DNA from: Bacillota bacterium
GTDB lineage: Bacteria; Bacillota; Clostridia; Lachnospirales; Lachnospiraceae
Reading direction: 5' to 3'
DNA length: 64,000 nucleotides
Assembly: GCA_023460575.1 (NCBI GenBank)
Contig: JAEWPQ010000297.1
Location: 1 to 64,000 of the forward strand
Positions 31,001 through 39,500 of the stretch are shown here, in pieces. The notes under the pieces are model-generated. The model ran no database searches. It had not been told where the DNA came from and was given only the letters and a program-made list of their open reading frames with translations. Both the position numbers and the translations under genes were made by a program. Numbering within the stretch: the stretch's first letter is position 1; each line of letters opens with the position of its first letter.

Positions 31001-33535
31001 AATCACAGTCTGCAATGCACCATCCATAATAGCTGGATGTAATCCATAATTATGTATGGTTTCCTGTATCACCTCTGGAATCTCAATAAATGCTAAAGCC
31101 TCATTCTCTCCTATATACAGTTTCTGTACACTTCTCATGGATTGTCCATGTTTCATGCCACGCAGTCTAAAATATTGATAATGCTGCTCCTGATTACGTT
31201 CCTCTTCCAATCTGGATTTTATACTAAGAATGTCAATTGTATTTTCGGCTTGTATCTCTTGGCTTTTTAATGTTGCATATCCTTGACAATGTAACTCAGT
31301 GGTTTTTCCAGCCTTACTTATTACCTCGAATTTCACACGTCCGTCAACTGGCTTTAACTCTACATACAGTGGTAACGATTCTTCGTTTACTACAACAGGC
31401 TTTTGCCAAACCATCTGTTGAATGGATCCGACCTCTTTATTAGTTGCTGCTTTCACAGCCTGTCTTGCTAATTCCATATAAGCCACACCTGGTAAGACTT
31501 TGCTGCCTTGTACCTCATGTTCCTTGATATAGAATGCAGAACGATCTAAAAGTACCTCATATTCCTGCTTGTGATACCAATACTTTTCCATATCGAATTG
31601 ATATCTTGGCATGGACATTCTTTGATAGATACAGCCCTTAAATATTTCGTCAGCATCCAGTAAATATCCTGCTTTGTAGGATTCTGCAATATAGCTCATC
31701 TTCTCTAATTCTTCGTCTGGAGTTAGTTCCTTTTGATTCAGTTTAAGAATTACCTTTTCAATATTTTCCCTTCTATCCTTCTTGAGCTTATATGATATTC
31801 CATTTTGGACTTTACTATCTTGGATTTCTACCATCTCAGGATTCTTTAAATATTCCTCAAGCTTCTCTTCTAACTCTTCCACACTCCTTACCACAAAAGA
31901 GGTGCGAAGATTGAAATGGCTCTTATACTGATACAAGGAATAGGCGATTCTCTCTATTGTGAGGTCTTTTCTATAACGTGCAATCCAATTTTGCAGCTCT
32001 TTCAACTCCTGTAAAAGTGCGGTATCCGACTTGGCACTAATAAAAATCGGATAATAGACTCTGCTTTCCCGGGATTGCTGCTTAGGTGTTTGCGTATATT
32101 CCTCCAGAACAATATGAGCATTCGTACCACTAAAGCCGAATCCACTAACAGCGACTTTTCGCTTTCCTTCGTATATGGTTTCCCAGGGCTTACTCTCTGT
32201 ATTGATATAAAATGGTGTTTGCTCTAAATGAATATGATGATTCAATTTCTTAAAGTTTACAATCGGTGGAATTCTCTTATTTTGCAACATCAATACAGAT
32301 TTAATAATTGAAGCAGTTCCTGCAGCTAATTGAGCATGCCCAATATTTGTTTTGACGGAACCCAATGCACAAAAGCTCTCTTTATTCGTGTAATGTTTAA
32401 ATGTATCAATTAACGCAGTTACCTCAATCGGATCACCAAGAATAGTCCCTGTTCCATGTGCTTCAACATATCCGATCTCTTCTGGATTAATACCATACTT
32501 ATCATAGACTTCTCTTTCCAGTGCTGTTTGAGATAATGCATTTGGAGCCATGATTCCGTTGCTTTTTCCATCCTGATTCACACCACTGCCCTTTATAACA
32601 GCATAGACTTGATCACGGTCTTCAATTGCCTGCTTTAAAGATTTGATAACTACACATCCAACCCCTTCAGCAGGTACGAATCCATTTGCTCCATCATCGA
32701 ATGCTTTACACTGTCCATCTGATGATAACATTCCGGCACTTCCGGCAAGCAGATAGAGCTGAGGTGTTACAAATGTACTGACTCCACCTGCAAGTGCCAT
32801 CTGGCATTCTCCATTACGAATGCTTTCACAGGCTAAATGAAGTGCAACTAAGGATGAGGAACAGGCAGTATCCAACGATAGGCTGGGACCTGTTAAATTT
32901 AAAAGGTAAGAAATTCGTGCAGATAGAATGGCACCTGAATTTCCCATAAAATAGTATGCGTCTTTGGCAATATCATTTTGTATCAGGCGCAATTTGTAAT
33001 CGCCATCAGCATGTCCGACAAATACTCCGCATTTCATACGTTCTAACTTCTTGACGCTATATCCGGCATCTTCAAAAGCTCTCCATGCTTCCATTAAGAA
33101 AAGGCGCTGCTGTGGGTCCATTAATTCAGCTTCCTTGGGAGATATGTTGAAAAAGAGAGGATCAAATTCATTTATGTTATCGAGAAAACCACCCCATTTA
33201 CAATTTGTCTTATTCTTTTCTTTGGATGGATCACCATAAATTGTATTTATATCAAATCGGTCTTGTGGTACCTTTGTGATTGCATTTGTTCCAGAATTAA
33301 TAACCTCCCAGAATTCATCTACATTATTGGCAAACGGAAACCTGCATGACATTCCAATGATAGCGATATCGCTATCATTGGATTTAGGTTGTAATATTGT
33401 ATGACTATCTGTCTCAGTTTGTTTTTCGCTTGTAGAAATGTGAACCTGTTTACCAATCTGCTTCAATACTTCTTCCTTGCTTAGCTTATGGTCTTTATAC
33501 TCGATCAGCAGTTTCTTAATATCGTTTTTTTCCAT
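18290..33535 (-). CDS. trans-AT polyketide synthase, third subunit (modules 6-8, KS0, TE)
   Basis: This 5081-aa multienzyme is last in colinear order because it ends in a thioesterase-like domain. Domain order: docking helix (1-40), KS6-DH-KR-ACP, KS7-DH-KR-ACP, KS8-ACP-ACP, KS9 (inactive), decayed methyltransferase, ACP, TE. No AT domain lies after any KS; the KS-linker regions end in the LPxYxF-like boundary typical of AT-less modules. I start it at the ATG 33535, where GGTGGAG is seven bases upstream; a TTG six bases earlier is too close to it. The gene overlaps the previous synthase by 20 bp. The helical N-terminus (IKKLLIEYKDHKLSKEEVLK) probably docks to the helical C-terminus of the second subunit. 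Confidence 0.95.
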   Translation of the reverse strand: MEKNDIKKLLIEYKDHKLSKEEVLKQIGKQVHISTSEKQTETDSHTILQPKSNDSDIAIIGMSCRFPFANNVDEFWEVINSGTNAITKVPQDRFDINTIYGDPSKEKNKTNCKWGGFLDNINEFDPLFFNISPKEAELMDPQQRLFLMEAWRAFEDAGYSVKKLERMKCGVFVGHADGDYKLRLIQNDIAKDAYYFMGNSGAILSARISYLLNLTGPSLSLDTACSSSLVALHLACESIRNGECQMALAGGVSTFVTPQLYLLAGSAGMLSSDGQCKAFDDGANGFVPAEGVGCVVIKSLKQAIEDRDQVYAVIKGSGVNQDGKSNGIMAPNALSQTALEREVYDKYGINPEEIGYVEAHGTGTILGDPIEVTALIDTFKHYTNKESFCALGSVKTNIGHAQLAAGTASIIKSVLMLQNKRIPPIVNFKKLNHHIHLEQTPFYINTESKPWETIYEGKRKVAVSGFGFSGTNAHIVLEEYTQTPKQQSRESRVYYPIFISAKSDTALLQELKELQNWIARYRKDLTIERIAYSLYQYKSHFNLRTSFVVRSVEELEEKLEEYLKNPEMVEIQDSKVQNGISYKLKKDRRENIEKVILKLNQKELTPDEELEKMSYIAESYKAGYLLDADEIFKGCIYQRMSMPRYQFDMEKYWYHKQEYEVLLDRSAFYIKEHEVQGSKVLPGVAYMELARQAVKAATNKEVGSIQQMVWQKPVVVNEESLPLYVELKPVDGRVKFEVISKAGKTTELHCQGYATLKSQEIQAENTIDILSIKSRLEEERNQEQHYQYFRLRGMKHGQSMRSVQKLYIGENEALAFIEIPEVIQETIHNYGLHPAIMDGALQTVIGVKSAVDTDSNAVFLPFSFKELKLYAEIPEKLYSYCKQTGKQEFSIWLSDLNGKIVAKIENFQMRSVNNKIKQDLTYMTAKWMRSSLKDQIIEPGEVFLLQSDQQKYSVLYCDTNQKISELKEKALYNESVSLDSYTRFVYWANDTKDENECLERGVYQFFVFLKTIMSQKERKSIQVLYLYNRKAEHVELLESVNSLGKSVMLENSYLTMATVGYETELSLTQIYQELSMKSKAAIQFIQGNRYQEEIVYADHVEGKSSIAQNGLYVITGGNGKIGRKLADYLVSHYHAKVIILGRSIQESETAGEFIIPFNADVCRKEQVIHVFHKIAQQYGNITGVFHCAGIHQDSFIWNKTLQEFKEVIAPKLSGTKYLIECIKDMGVEFCALFSSTTAICGTPGQSDYAYANEYLNAYARKYQKDNMRIVSICWPFWEDGGMQISTQDKTFMQETMGLGLLSFDEGMEALESAISGKDFNRIVIKGNAQKFQSYLLKTSSAKQIVPFQITGMGERDVSQNLYTKVKQLVYDKIVELIKIDPVKIKEDHDFTDYGFDSILLTSLANNINEILHTDLMPTIFFDKSQIREFIQYLCDEYPAKMSGNDSVEECINKQSEEVEKTQEIYQDDIAIIGMSGVMPQSDSLEEFFQKLESETDFITEIPKERWDWKESGKEDMRWGSFMKDIDTFDTDFFSISPREAELMDPQQRLLLECVWHTIEDSGYKASKLRGSNTGVFIGVSTMDYTDLSKKADIPVSGYTSTGRAHSILVNRVSYLYDFHGPSEPIDTACSSSLIAVIRGVKSIQSGDCQMAIAGGVNVIASDDLYVAFSKSGMLAKDGKCKTFDKNADGYVRGEGVGTILLKSLTKAKQDGDRIYAVIKGCGINHGGHASSLTAPNASAQADLIMNTYEKAHINPLDVTYIEAHGTGTKLGDPVEIDGLNKAFKKLFEIGQIEQWQEGYCSVGSVKSNIGHLEAAAGIASVFKVLLSMNHHVIPASIHINELNPYLALNNSPFKIAHKTQKWEVPYDKKRIAGISCFGYGGANAHLVLEEYQENHKVEWQSEQSNVFLYSAKTKEQLIVYVKNHIAYLEQKQQDSTFFLDSYAYVLQTGREELEERLTVVASTIKELITILRNYDQKRNTDTFFTGSAETYQNMLQVLNTGVSWINYEKQIYENRDFKALAVLWANGAIFDWKKLYDGRVPAKIAVPEYPFKKTRYWLPNGTGKSCKSTFHCIHPLVDENISTIDRTIFRKSLSQDDFFIRDHKIQENTILPGVAYLEMVRAAGELVQENTIRTIEDVIWAAPINVGKSAKDSFIELRKIKDKLDYKVYYKEHGQTIIASQGKLSMLSSADCSSAKIFDITQLRNTFDNQLIHSELYSYFAKLGFAYGESFKCIQSIESNATEALGKYKVPQIDNILDSGFKLLIPAMDGALQTIMGTGSSSSDGEEKQFIPFALKKLIIFDAVPQEGYAYIRLHSQTEDGSVRKFDISILGEDGQEKVRFEEFTSRSIEAQKKNNTSQIEQLHYKKEWKESNPNCVAIKDQESTLAIVIGNVLEAGKYQIELNNLGVTEHRFIQSSNEYQKVDQNTYAIRTTVYEDYLKALQDFKLNNYREITIYHTFATDEMRMNTLSRKERLDYGFFSMSCLVKALVNCNVSAIVKLAYIYTEKQDYIQPENEMINGMIKSITSLNHNILIKTIAVETNGSNDMIARIVLEMQSKEAYEPGQIWLKQNKRFERVLKKLSIENQDSLTYLSQGDTVIITGGLGKLGKIFTSYLAQKKINVILTGRRDSSSETEWLDSIRRCGVKVFYIQSDIAVYEEAKIMYEKAKEYVGEISGILHIAGTAGEETIDRADWNSYKQPLQAKVYGTMNLDAVLQKEPLKCVVYFSSIASSIGDYGGCAYACANEFLNAYAQERNEFVNKHYSSGKTYSIQWGIWADGAMKLPDGNKDQYFDITGMVPIPKDQGIGMFQNILAQAESSIIAVTGNEAQTDRIMGIQDKARTNDKPLDEEKTTVQAVKSNTSFSLQDKTKNYLRTVIANAIKTEEQNIRDKTTFDKLGIDSFMVMEIHEILEQHFEGLSKTIFFEYHTLLELTGFFLGEHKEELEKMFQADIEETVTEYEEYEEYKEVAEEIKHKSDESDNYEIAIIGMSGRYPMSENIEELYQNLKAGKDCIEEIPKERFDYREFYDEKGGKGKITCKWGGFIKDADKFDEEFFGIVPKVASIMDPQERIMLEVAWQAIEDSGYKPEDLTIPNKDTRSNDVGVFIGMMYDDYKVIETQELVNHNYDALTEYWNSPIANRISYIFDFRGPSYVIDSACSSSLTTIHMACESIRHGECKYAIAGGVSLSLHPSKYIRLSEFGMSSPTGRCKSFGQGADGYVPGEGAGAVLLKPLVQAESDGDNIYAVIKGSSVNHGGKVNGFTVPNPSAQSDVIVHALEAGNVEARSISYVETHGTGTKLGDPIEIRGITKAFNTKDKQFCKLGSIKSNMGHCEGAAGIASITKVALQLKNRQLFPSLHSEVENELIDFKNSAFTIQKKLEYWEQPCIERDGNKITFPRRAGISSFGAGGSNAHVIMEEYSKDDCIAATKNKEELIFISANNKNAFDQLLHNWIDYLDKTDELHHNIAFTSVAGRIFREYRLALVATSKEDAKRQIQDYLDEKTGRAYFGSIKNEKDFADTDDIINHVKNRDLNSIAKYWVEGYEFDYTTVFDTDQNYRVSIPNHPLKKNRHWITTTYDSNDIAVSRVIPPKPDKQLVQEQISKKIQLVTKEQVSQYLIQILSNVTHIQKDKLDQDTEFSEYGIDSIGITSFNNFILKDFPGISETALFAYQTIQDLTDYMYETYEAEVMDYFGDESINAEKIPTVEEAPAVQDSVINKTLSTAEDNSKKLYDMVAEILISILADVTQISPQKLDPSEDFGEYGIDSIGISSFGKQILGYLPSISETAIYAYQTIDDLTEFICQTYEEELKEMFGIDEQNMKESVTVAVVKQHEKQASSSDIAIIGVSTKLPGSKNWDELWNQLVNKESASQRITRWDMSPYYDEELGKPGKTYCQYGSFLDDIDKFDPQFFHIAKTEADVIDPQERMFLQEAWNAVENAGYTKKSIDRNTGVFVGVTTSSYRYVGYEESLEGTAVNTSTSFASIANRVSYMLDLKGPSMPIDTMCSSSIVAIHMACEAIREGTCNMVIAGGVNLYSHPMALVNLSRLKLLSNDDMTRSFCEGGTGFVPGEAVGAVILKRAEDAIKDGDYIYAVIKGSAAGHIGRTNAYFTQNPLGQAEIVENAIKNANIPKESISYIETVGIGTEVNDSIEVEGLKKVFQGEDLSEHSIAIGSVKPNIGHAEAASGMGQLMKVLLQLKRKKFAPTRLNGTVNKKIQLNHTPLYKAVELEQWDQKRGKDGAAYPRRASINSFGAGGYAANIILEEAPKQYGALRNMEDDNTFLCFPISSNTKRGVIRNLKNLNEFCKQNTDVSMNAIAYNLQRKITYSYRVLIVADNKNDLLNKLDNCCNGLFDLAGIYNNFISGKSKTSVENAAYHELAMDWIGGNTVDWIMTKVKHDRTIPLPGYSFEPVHCWSQKKENIENVGLVLEMGNAKLEQFCNGILLKYLQDEDALKEANTLPIVKKLAQNLMDYDYLIQENENLQMTDRINDEVVKAVLKNPERREDFLCRAFPELTGHLQFIRKLGEKMHNILHNDNAMQEFVLEEESFHNVLKNETRFDQMLLFYFHNALDLLLNDYIQTVTILDDCTFSTNAGRQMLTLCESNNITVKYYLYDSISYVSNVKKELLEELGIDVELISEAQLSQIEVDADFILTGRREKLSVAINKENANAMCIRYIPALTEYFLILYQIMGEPLDSKQFLSIPTDQLLTIESVKGLGQRSESTIADDVLKYIARELGVQESDLDIQGDLKEYGLNSILMARLYTQLVEKYGDTIEPSDVLQAENAGDIINSIEIKLQNKETTEVVKIVEKTESKTMENCFVASSGNTYEYTIEGDGEPLLVLTALAFTPEIWKYQKEAWMQKYKMIFPTLPGHGNSKTNGKKVKFSDIADDISEFMDYQGIDSINILGWCMAGNILQNLIVRHPEKVKKVCLICTTPEDASVRGVSSNDLKEYSENPMGTYELEFMNIFGTDKKMQSRILEYMQLINIAHCQVDSVALLCYINELFQFDMKKMKEQIPDIPVLIIAGKWDITYPAEQVKQLTNIFTNATFEIYEQSGHMPFISESDKFNKQIQQFLCGEE
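22091..24592 (-). other. PKS module 8: KS-ACP-ACP
   Basis: The KS has an intact triad (SACSSSL near residue 3158, ETHGTGT, NMGHCEG). It is followed only by a linker and two carrier domains, each with YGIDSIG, and no KR, DH or MT. The unprocessed product would be a beta-keto thioester. Tandem carriers often mark beta-branching, but the Trp usually found six residues after the Ser is Phe in the first carrier. Confidence 0.88.
24686..29138 (-). other. PKS module 7: KS-DH-KR-ACP
   Basis: The KS is intact (DTACSSSL near residue 1629, EAHGTGT, NIGHLEA). The DH has His 2103 in RDHKIQENTILPG, with the usual Gly replaced by Asn, and the catalytic Asp in IPAMDGALQ. The KR has GGLGKLG, Lys, Ser and a Tyr in CAYACANE. 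It lacks the Asp that the other five KRs have after HxAG (it reads TAGEE), which predicts A-type stereochemistry. The carrier Ser is in LGIDSF. Confidence 0.88.
29216..33370 (-). other. PKS module 6: KS-DH-KR-ACP
   Basis: The KS is intact (DTACSSSL near residue 225, EAHGTGT, NIGHAQL). The DH has His 673 in KEHEVQGSKVLPG and Asp 838 in LHPAIMDGALQ. The KR has GGNGKIG, SDYAYAN and the B-type Asp in HCAGIHQD. The carrier is YGFDSI near residue 1397. The expected outcome is an alpha,beta-alkene. Confidence 0.9.
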
Positions 33536-36500
33536 ATTCAATCTCCACCTTATTGATTATATCTTCTAAATCAATTTCATCAGCTTCATATTGTTCAAGT
33601 AAAGCAGACAATTTATAACCTGTTACAAAATCTTTCACTTCATCCCTTTGCATTAGTTCATCATAATATTGTTGTGCAATGTAACATGATAGTTTATTAA
33701 TATCCGTTCGATTAAATAATTCGGAAGTATCAACAGATACTCCTAATGTCTTGTTAATTGCATTCATGCAATCTGTGCCTAAAATAGAGTCAACTCCATA
33801 TTCAGCATATGGGGCTGTAACATCAATCGTCTCAGGTTCCACCATTAAGGTTGCTGCCATATTCTCGACTACCTTCTCCCTGATATACTGTTCCAGGTAT
33901 TCCATATCTGCACTTCCATTATCAGGCTGTACCAAAAACGTTTCATGTTGCCTTATATAAACTTTTATTTCATCTCTTTGCATTAGTTCTTCATAATATT
34001 GTTCTAAAATATAACTAGAAAGTTCGATAATATCCGTACGATTAAATAATTCTGTTGCATCAACTGATATTTCTAAAGTTTTATTAATTGTATTAATGCA
34101 TTCTGTACCTAAGATAGAGTCAACACCATATTCAGTATATGGAACCGTAATTTGAATTGTCTCAGGTTCCACCATTAAAGTTTCTGCCATACTCTCAACT
34201 ACCTTCATTCTAATATACTGTTCCAGGTACTCACTATCTTTATCCTTCGTAACGCTTTTCTCCATCTTTTGGGGTTGTTTGTCTTGATCAGTTTTTTTCT
34301 CATTTGTTTCACTTGCTGGCTGATCCACCACGCCATTACTATTTCTTGCAACTACTACCTCTTGTGGCACGGTACGTTCTGACAACATGGTATCTACTCC
34401 CATAACACTTTCAAAACCTAAATGTGTAAATAGATTATCCCAGTTATTCAAGCTAAGTAAAGGACCTCCATGAAGTCTTATCTGCTCATCTTCAAATAAC
34501 CACCAGCCAGTTGTCAGCCCAAAGGTTAAGGTTAAGAATGCTTGTATTTTGGTTATTTCATTTACAATAATCCAACCTGATGGTTTCAACAGTGTCTTCA
34601 TGTTTTTCATACAATTACTTAAGTCTTTCGTTGCATGAAATACATTTGCACCTATAATCAAGTCATAGGAATATGGTTCATATCCTTGTTGCACTGGATC
34701 CATTTCCACGTTTAGCAGCTTGAATTCCATGAATTTATATATTTTCCCATATGCGTTCTTCCCATAGTTTATAAATGCATTTCCCATATCGGTATACGTA
34801 TATGATATGTTTGAATCCAGTTCTGCTATTTTTTCCACAACACTTTTACTTGTGCCACCAGTTCCTGCACCTGCTTCTAATATTCTGATTGTCCGTTCAG
34901 GTTCCTTTTTCCTTACCTCTTTGATATAAGCCGTAACTGTTTTCACAACAAGCAGGTTATAATAATCCGCCCCTGGATTGTTTGCATAAACGGATTTCAC
35001 CAGCTCCATATTTGAGTTGGGGAATAGAATGTCTGTAGCCATGACACTTCCATTCATGATTTCCATCAAATGGGGCATACAATGATTCAGCAGGTGAATA
35101 TGCGGCTGGATTCCTTCATGCTGTTTTAGGAAGCTGTCATCACACTGTACCGACCCTTGAACTTCTGGTGCCATGCCCCGCTTTGTTACTGTAGCGAAAT
35201 CATCTTGTATGGATAAATAACCTTGTGCAGACAGTACTTCAAATAATCCTTTGAAAAGTCTCTCGTATTTGCTTGTAACATGTAACTCCCCGCGGAGCTT
35301 TGAAATGGAATACTCTTCCTTAAGCTGTACAAAAATATCCCTTCTGGTAAATTCTCTCATTATGAGCATTGCACAGTAATCTTCTAATTCGCTCATGTCC
35401 TTTTCAAATCTTTCTTTTAGACAAGTTAACTCTTCTGGGACCATAACATACTCTCTTACAACATCTTCTACAGTTTCACTTATTGACATTGCTTGGTACC
35501 AATGAATTTTTTTATTTAGTTTTCTATTAGGAAGAGATACCTTTTTCTGCGTATTTTGATAACAGTCCTTCCATGATATATGATTCACTGTAACAAATGC
35601 CTGGGCCATTTCTTCACTTGACATGTCTGGTGTTAATTTGACTGTACTCTTATCCTTTGTATTCACCGTTCCCCTATAGATACGATTGTTCATAGCTGAC
35701 TGTCCCGGATTCGAAAGCTGTTCCATCAATTCTTCTATGGTTCTAAATACAATTGCCATTCTATAGGATTGCATCTCTTTCGCTTCTTGTAATGTATATG
35801 TCATGCTCTTCCATAACCCTCTGTTTTTAAGCAGCTGCTCTTTATGCTCCTGAATCCATAATTTAATGCTTTCCTTATAACTTTGAAGCAGTTCTCCTGT
35901 TCTTCCCGATAAGGTTAATACATGCATTGCCTCATTTTCATCGATGTCACAATAGTGGTTTTCATATTCTTCCAAAATAATGTGTGCATTTACCCCTCCA
36001 AACCCGAAAGAACTGATTCCAGCTCTTCTTGGATAGCAATTCCCATTCTTATCATATTCAATTGGAAAAACGGTGTTTTGGACTGCTATGGTAAAACCGG
36101 TATTTTCAAAGTCAATATACTGGTTCTGTTTCGTAAAATGCATATTAGCTGGTATGAGATTATGTTTTAACGCATTGACAGCTTTTATCATCCCTGCGAT
36201 TCCGGCAGCTCCTTCTAAATGACCAATATTTGTTTTTACAGATCCTAACACACAAGGATGAGAAAGCTTGTCCTGATTTAGAATCTCTTCGGCATTCTTG
36301 AGTCCAGTAATCTCAATTGGGTCTCCTAATTTTGTGCCAGTTCCATGGGTTTCAATGTATCCAATTGACTGGAATGGAACCTGTGCTTCTTCCACTGCTT
36401 TTGCAATGACCTCTGTCTGAGCTGCTGGATTTGGCGTAGTTAATGTATTCACATGTCCTGTATGATTAATCGCACTGCCAAGTATTATTGTATGAATATT

Positions 36501-39500
36501 GTCTCCAGCTTCTACTGCCTTACTTAATGGTTTCAAAATCATAATGGCACAGCCTTCACCTCTGCCATATCCATCTGCCGAGTCATCAAATGTCTTACAT
36601 ATTCCATCCGGACTAAGCATACCTGTTCTGCTATATGCGATATGTACTTGTGAACTAAGAATTTCATTAACCCCTCCGGCAATCGCCATATCGCATTTTC
36701 CAAGACGTATATCATCTATAGCACGTTCCACTGCTACAATTGAGCTTGAGCATGCTGTATCAATTACCTCACTTGGCCCTCGCAGTCCATACAGATAGGA
36801 CAAACGATTCGCAGTAACTGCCCTGGAATTGCCGGTAGACAGATATGGGTCAATTGCTTTGTTATTTTGTGTTGCCAATTCATAATATTCCATGGAAACC
36901 AAACCAATATATACACCTGTGTTACTATCCTTTATCACTTCCCTTTTAATTCCCGCATCTTCCAATGCAAGATAACTTTGTTCCAATACAATCCTCTGAA
37001 CAGGATCCATAAAAGCAGCTTCTCGATTAGAGATGCCAAACAGCTCTTCATCAAACTCCGCAATGTTCTTTATAAATCCAGCTTTATTAACAAGTGTCTT
37101 ATCAGCCTCCTGCTTGGAATCCCCATATAGCTTTCTCCAGTTCCATCGGTCTGCTGGAATTTCAGTAATCACATTCTTCTGATTGATTAAGTTGCTCCAG
37201 AATTCCTCTACATTATCTGCCCCTGGCATTACACAACTCATTCCAACAATTGCAATTGGTTCTTTTTCCAGGGAATTACTACCCCATACCTTTTCTAATA
37301 TCTTATCTTCATTCATAATAGAGTCCCGTTCTTCTACTGTATTCTCCTCCTGCTGTGACATAACCTTTTCTTCAACTTCCTGTTCATAGACAGAAGCTAT
37401 TAATTCTTCATTGCTTGCATAGATGTGATTAATGAATTCCTGAATCGTATTGTATTCAAATACATTGGTAGGAAGTAAATCAAGTCCATAAAAGCGGTTG
37501 ATCATATTAACAAGTTGTGTAATGGAGATAGAATCAAACCCATAGTCACTAATCTCCTCTGATAAATCGATCTCTTCGTCTATTTTCAACAAGTCTCTCA
37601 TAAATTTATCAACTTTAGCAGTAAACTGTCTCTTCACCAAATCGCCATTTATAATGCACTGCTGGTGTTTACTTTTCGTTTCACCCCTGCGTAAGAACAT
37701 ACTTTTAAGCTTCTTGCTGATGAGTTTTTCATTTCCCTGAGTTACAATTACTTGTTCATACATATTGCACATGGAAATATGCAACGCCTGTATTCCCTTA
37801 TCGGAATCTAAGGGCTGCATTCCAAAATGTTCAAACAGTTCCTGTGTCTGTTTGTCGGTTTTCATTCCTCCACCAGACCATAAAGGCCAGTTCATAACAA
37901 GAGTTTTTCCACTTCTTTCCCCCTTTCCTGTCTGTTGGTTTCTCATTTTTCCAAACTGTACAAGAAATTCATTAGCGAAGGCATAGTCACACTGCCCTGC
38001 ATTTCCAAGTGCTGCTAGTGACGAGAATAGAACGAAGCTTTCTAATGGTTCCTCTTTTGTTGCAAAATCCAAGTTTAGCGTACCAAATACCTTTGGTGCC
38101 ATAACTTTTTCCAAAGTAGCAAACTGTTTATTACGAAAGATCTCATCCTGAATCAGACCAGCGGCATGAATGATGCTATGAATATTTTGAAATCTTTCAT
38201 GTCCAGCCTTAACTACCTTTTGCACATCTTCCTTAACTGTCAGATCTGCCTGCATATAAAGAACTTCTTTCCCTGCCTCCACAATTTCGTCTGTTATTTC
38301 TTTGCTTTTTGCTCCTGGCTCCAATATGTCTGTTAATATGAACTTCGCATCATTATCCAGCTTGCATATTTCGCGTATCATCAGCCTTGCCAATCCGCCT
38401 AAAGCTCCTGTAATTAAATAGACACAGTTTTTTCGTTCGAATCCTTTTGCCGGAAGCTTTTGCATCTGGATTTCTTTGATGTCTTTAATCTGTCTCAAAC
38501 CATCCACATAGCTGACTTCCATTTCTCTGTCTTCACAATTTATCTCGTCTGCCAACAGCCTCCCTATCCTGTTATCCTGCTCTGCAAACGAAATTACTTT
38601 GACTTTAATTCTCTCATTTTCCAAATGAACTGTCTTTAAGAATCCACTAAGAGCAGTAAAAAACGGATTTTGCATTCCATCCCGTTCTCGATTAATTACT
38701 TGAATCATAACTTTTCTTTCTTCGGGATCCATTTGGACTGCCTTACACAAATTAAATATTGATTGAATTCCACATTTCACATATTCAGAATACTGTTTTT
38801 CTAAAGGCTCTGGATATCTGTCTGCCCATGCATAAATTATTTGAAAGGATCCAATATTATCATTCTGTAAATCTTGCAAAAGCCTTGTATAATCTTCTGG
38901 TTTCTCTTGACAGATTCTATACTCAGAGGCTGAATTTTTATTATAGCTGTGTGCTGCACGGACGGAAATAATGTCAAAAAATTGCGTTAATTCCTCACTT
39001 ATCTCTTCTTCATTATGAAAAAGCAGTATTTTCTGTTTCGCTTTTATTGGAAATTGAATCTCAGCTGGTTTCCATTGTGTTACGTAATAATGTATCTGCA
39101 CGTGTTCTCTGCTATTTTGATTCGCCATTAATATCCGGAAGGATAGTTCACATAACTCAACCAATACATTTCCTTCTCCATCTACAAGATAAATATCACA
39201 TATCAGCATTTCGCTTACTAACTTCATATTATGTACATATGCAAAACAATGTTCTTTTAACGGCTGGCAGATATGTACTTCCCTCATTCCAAATGGTATG
39301 AAGGTTTCATTTTCTACTTTATTACATATTTTTCTAAATGCAGCAGTAGCTTGTAATGCCCCATCTAAAATAGAAGGATGCAAAGGATATTTTTCTAATG
39401 GTTCCGATCCTTCAGATAATATAATCTCTGCCAGGATTTCATCAATACCATAACTAAGAGAATGTACACATTGAAACGTTCTTCCATAATGAATTCCTTG

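Noticed and set aside
33536..33541. TTG start six bases upstream for the third synthase
   Set aside because: The GGTGGAG ribosome binding site would be only a base or two from the TTG but is well spaced from the ATG at 33535.
33633..34260. Tandem ACPs as evidence for HMG-CoA-synthase beta-branching
   Set aside because: The Trp normally six residues after the carrier Ser is Cys here (and Phe in the first carrier of module 8), and no HCS, decarboxylating KS or ECH genes are in the window.
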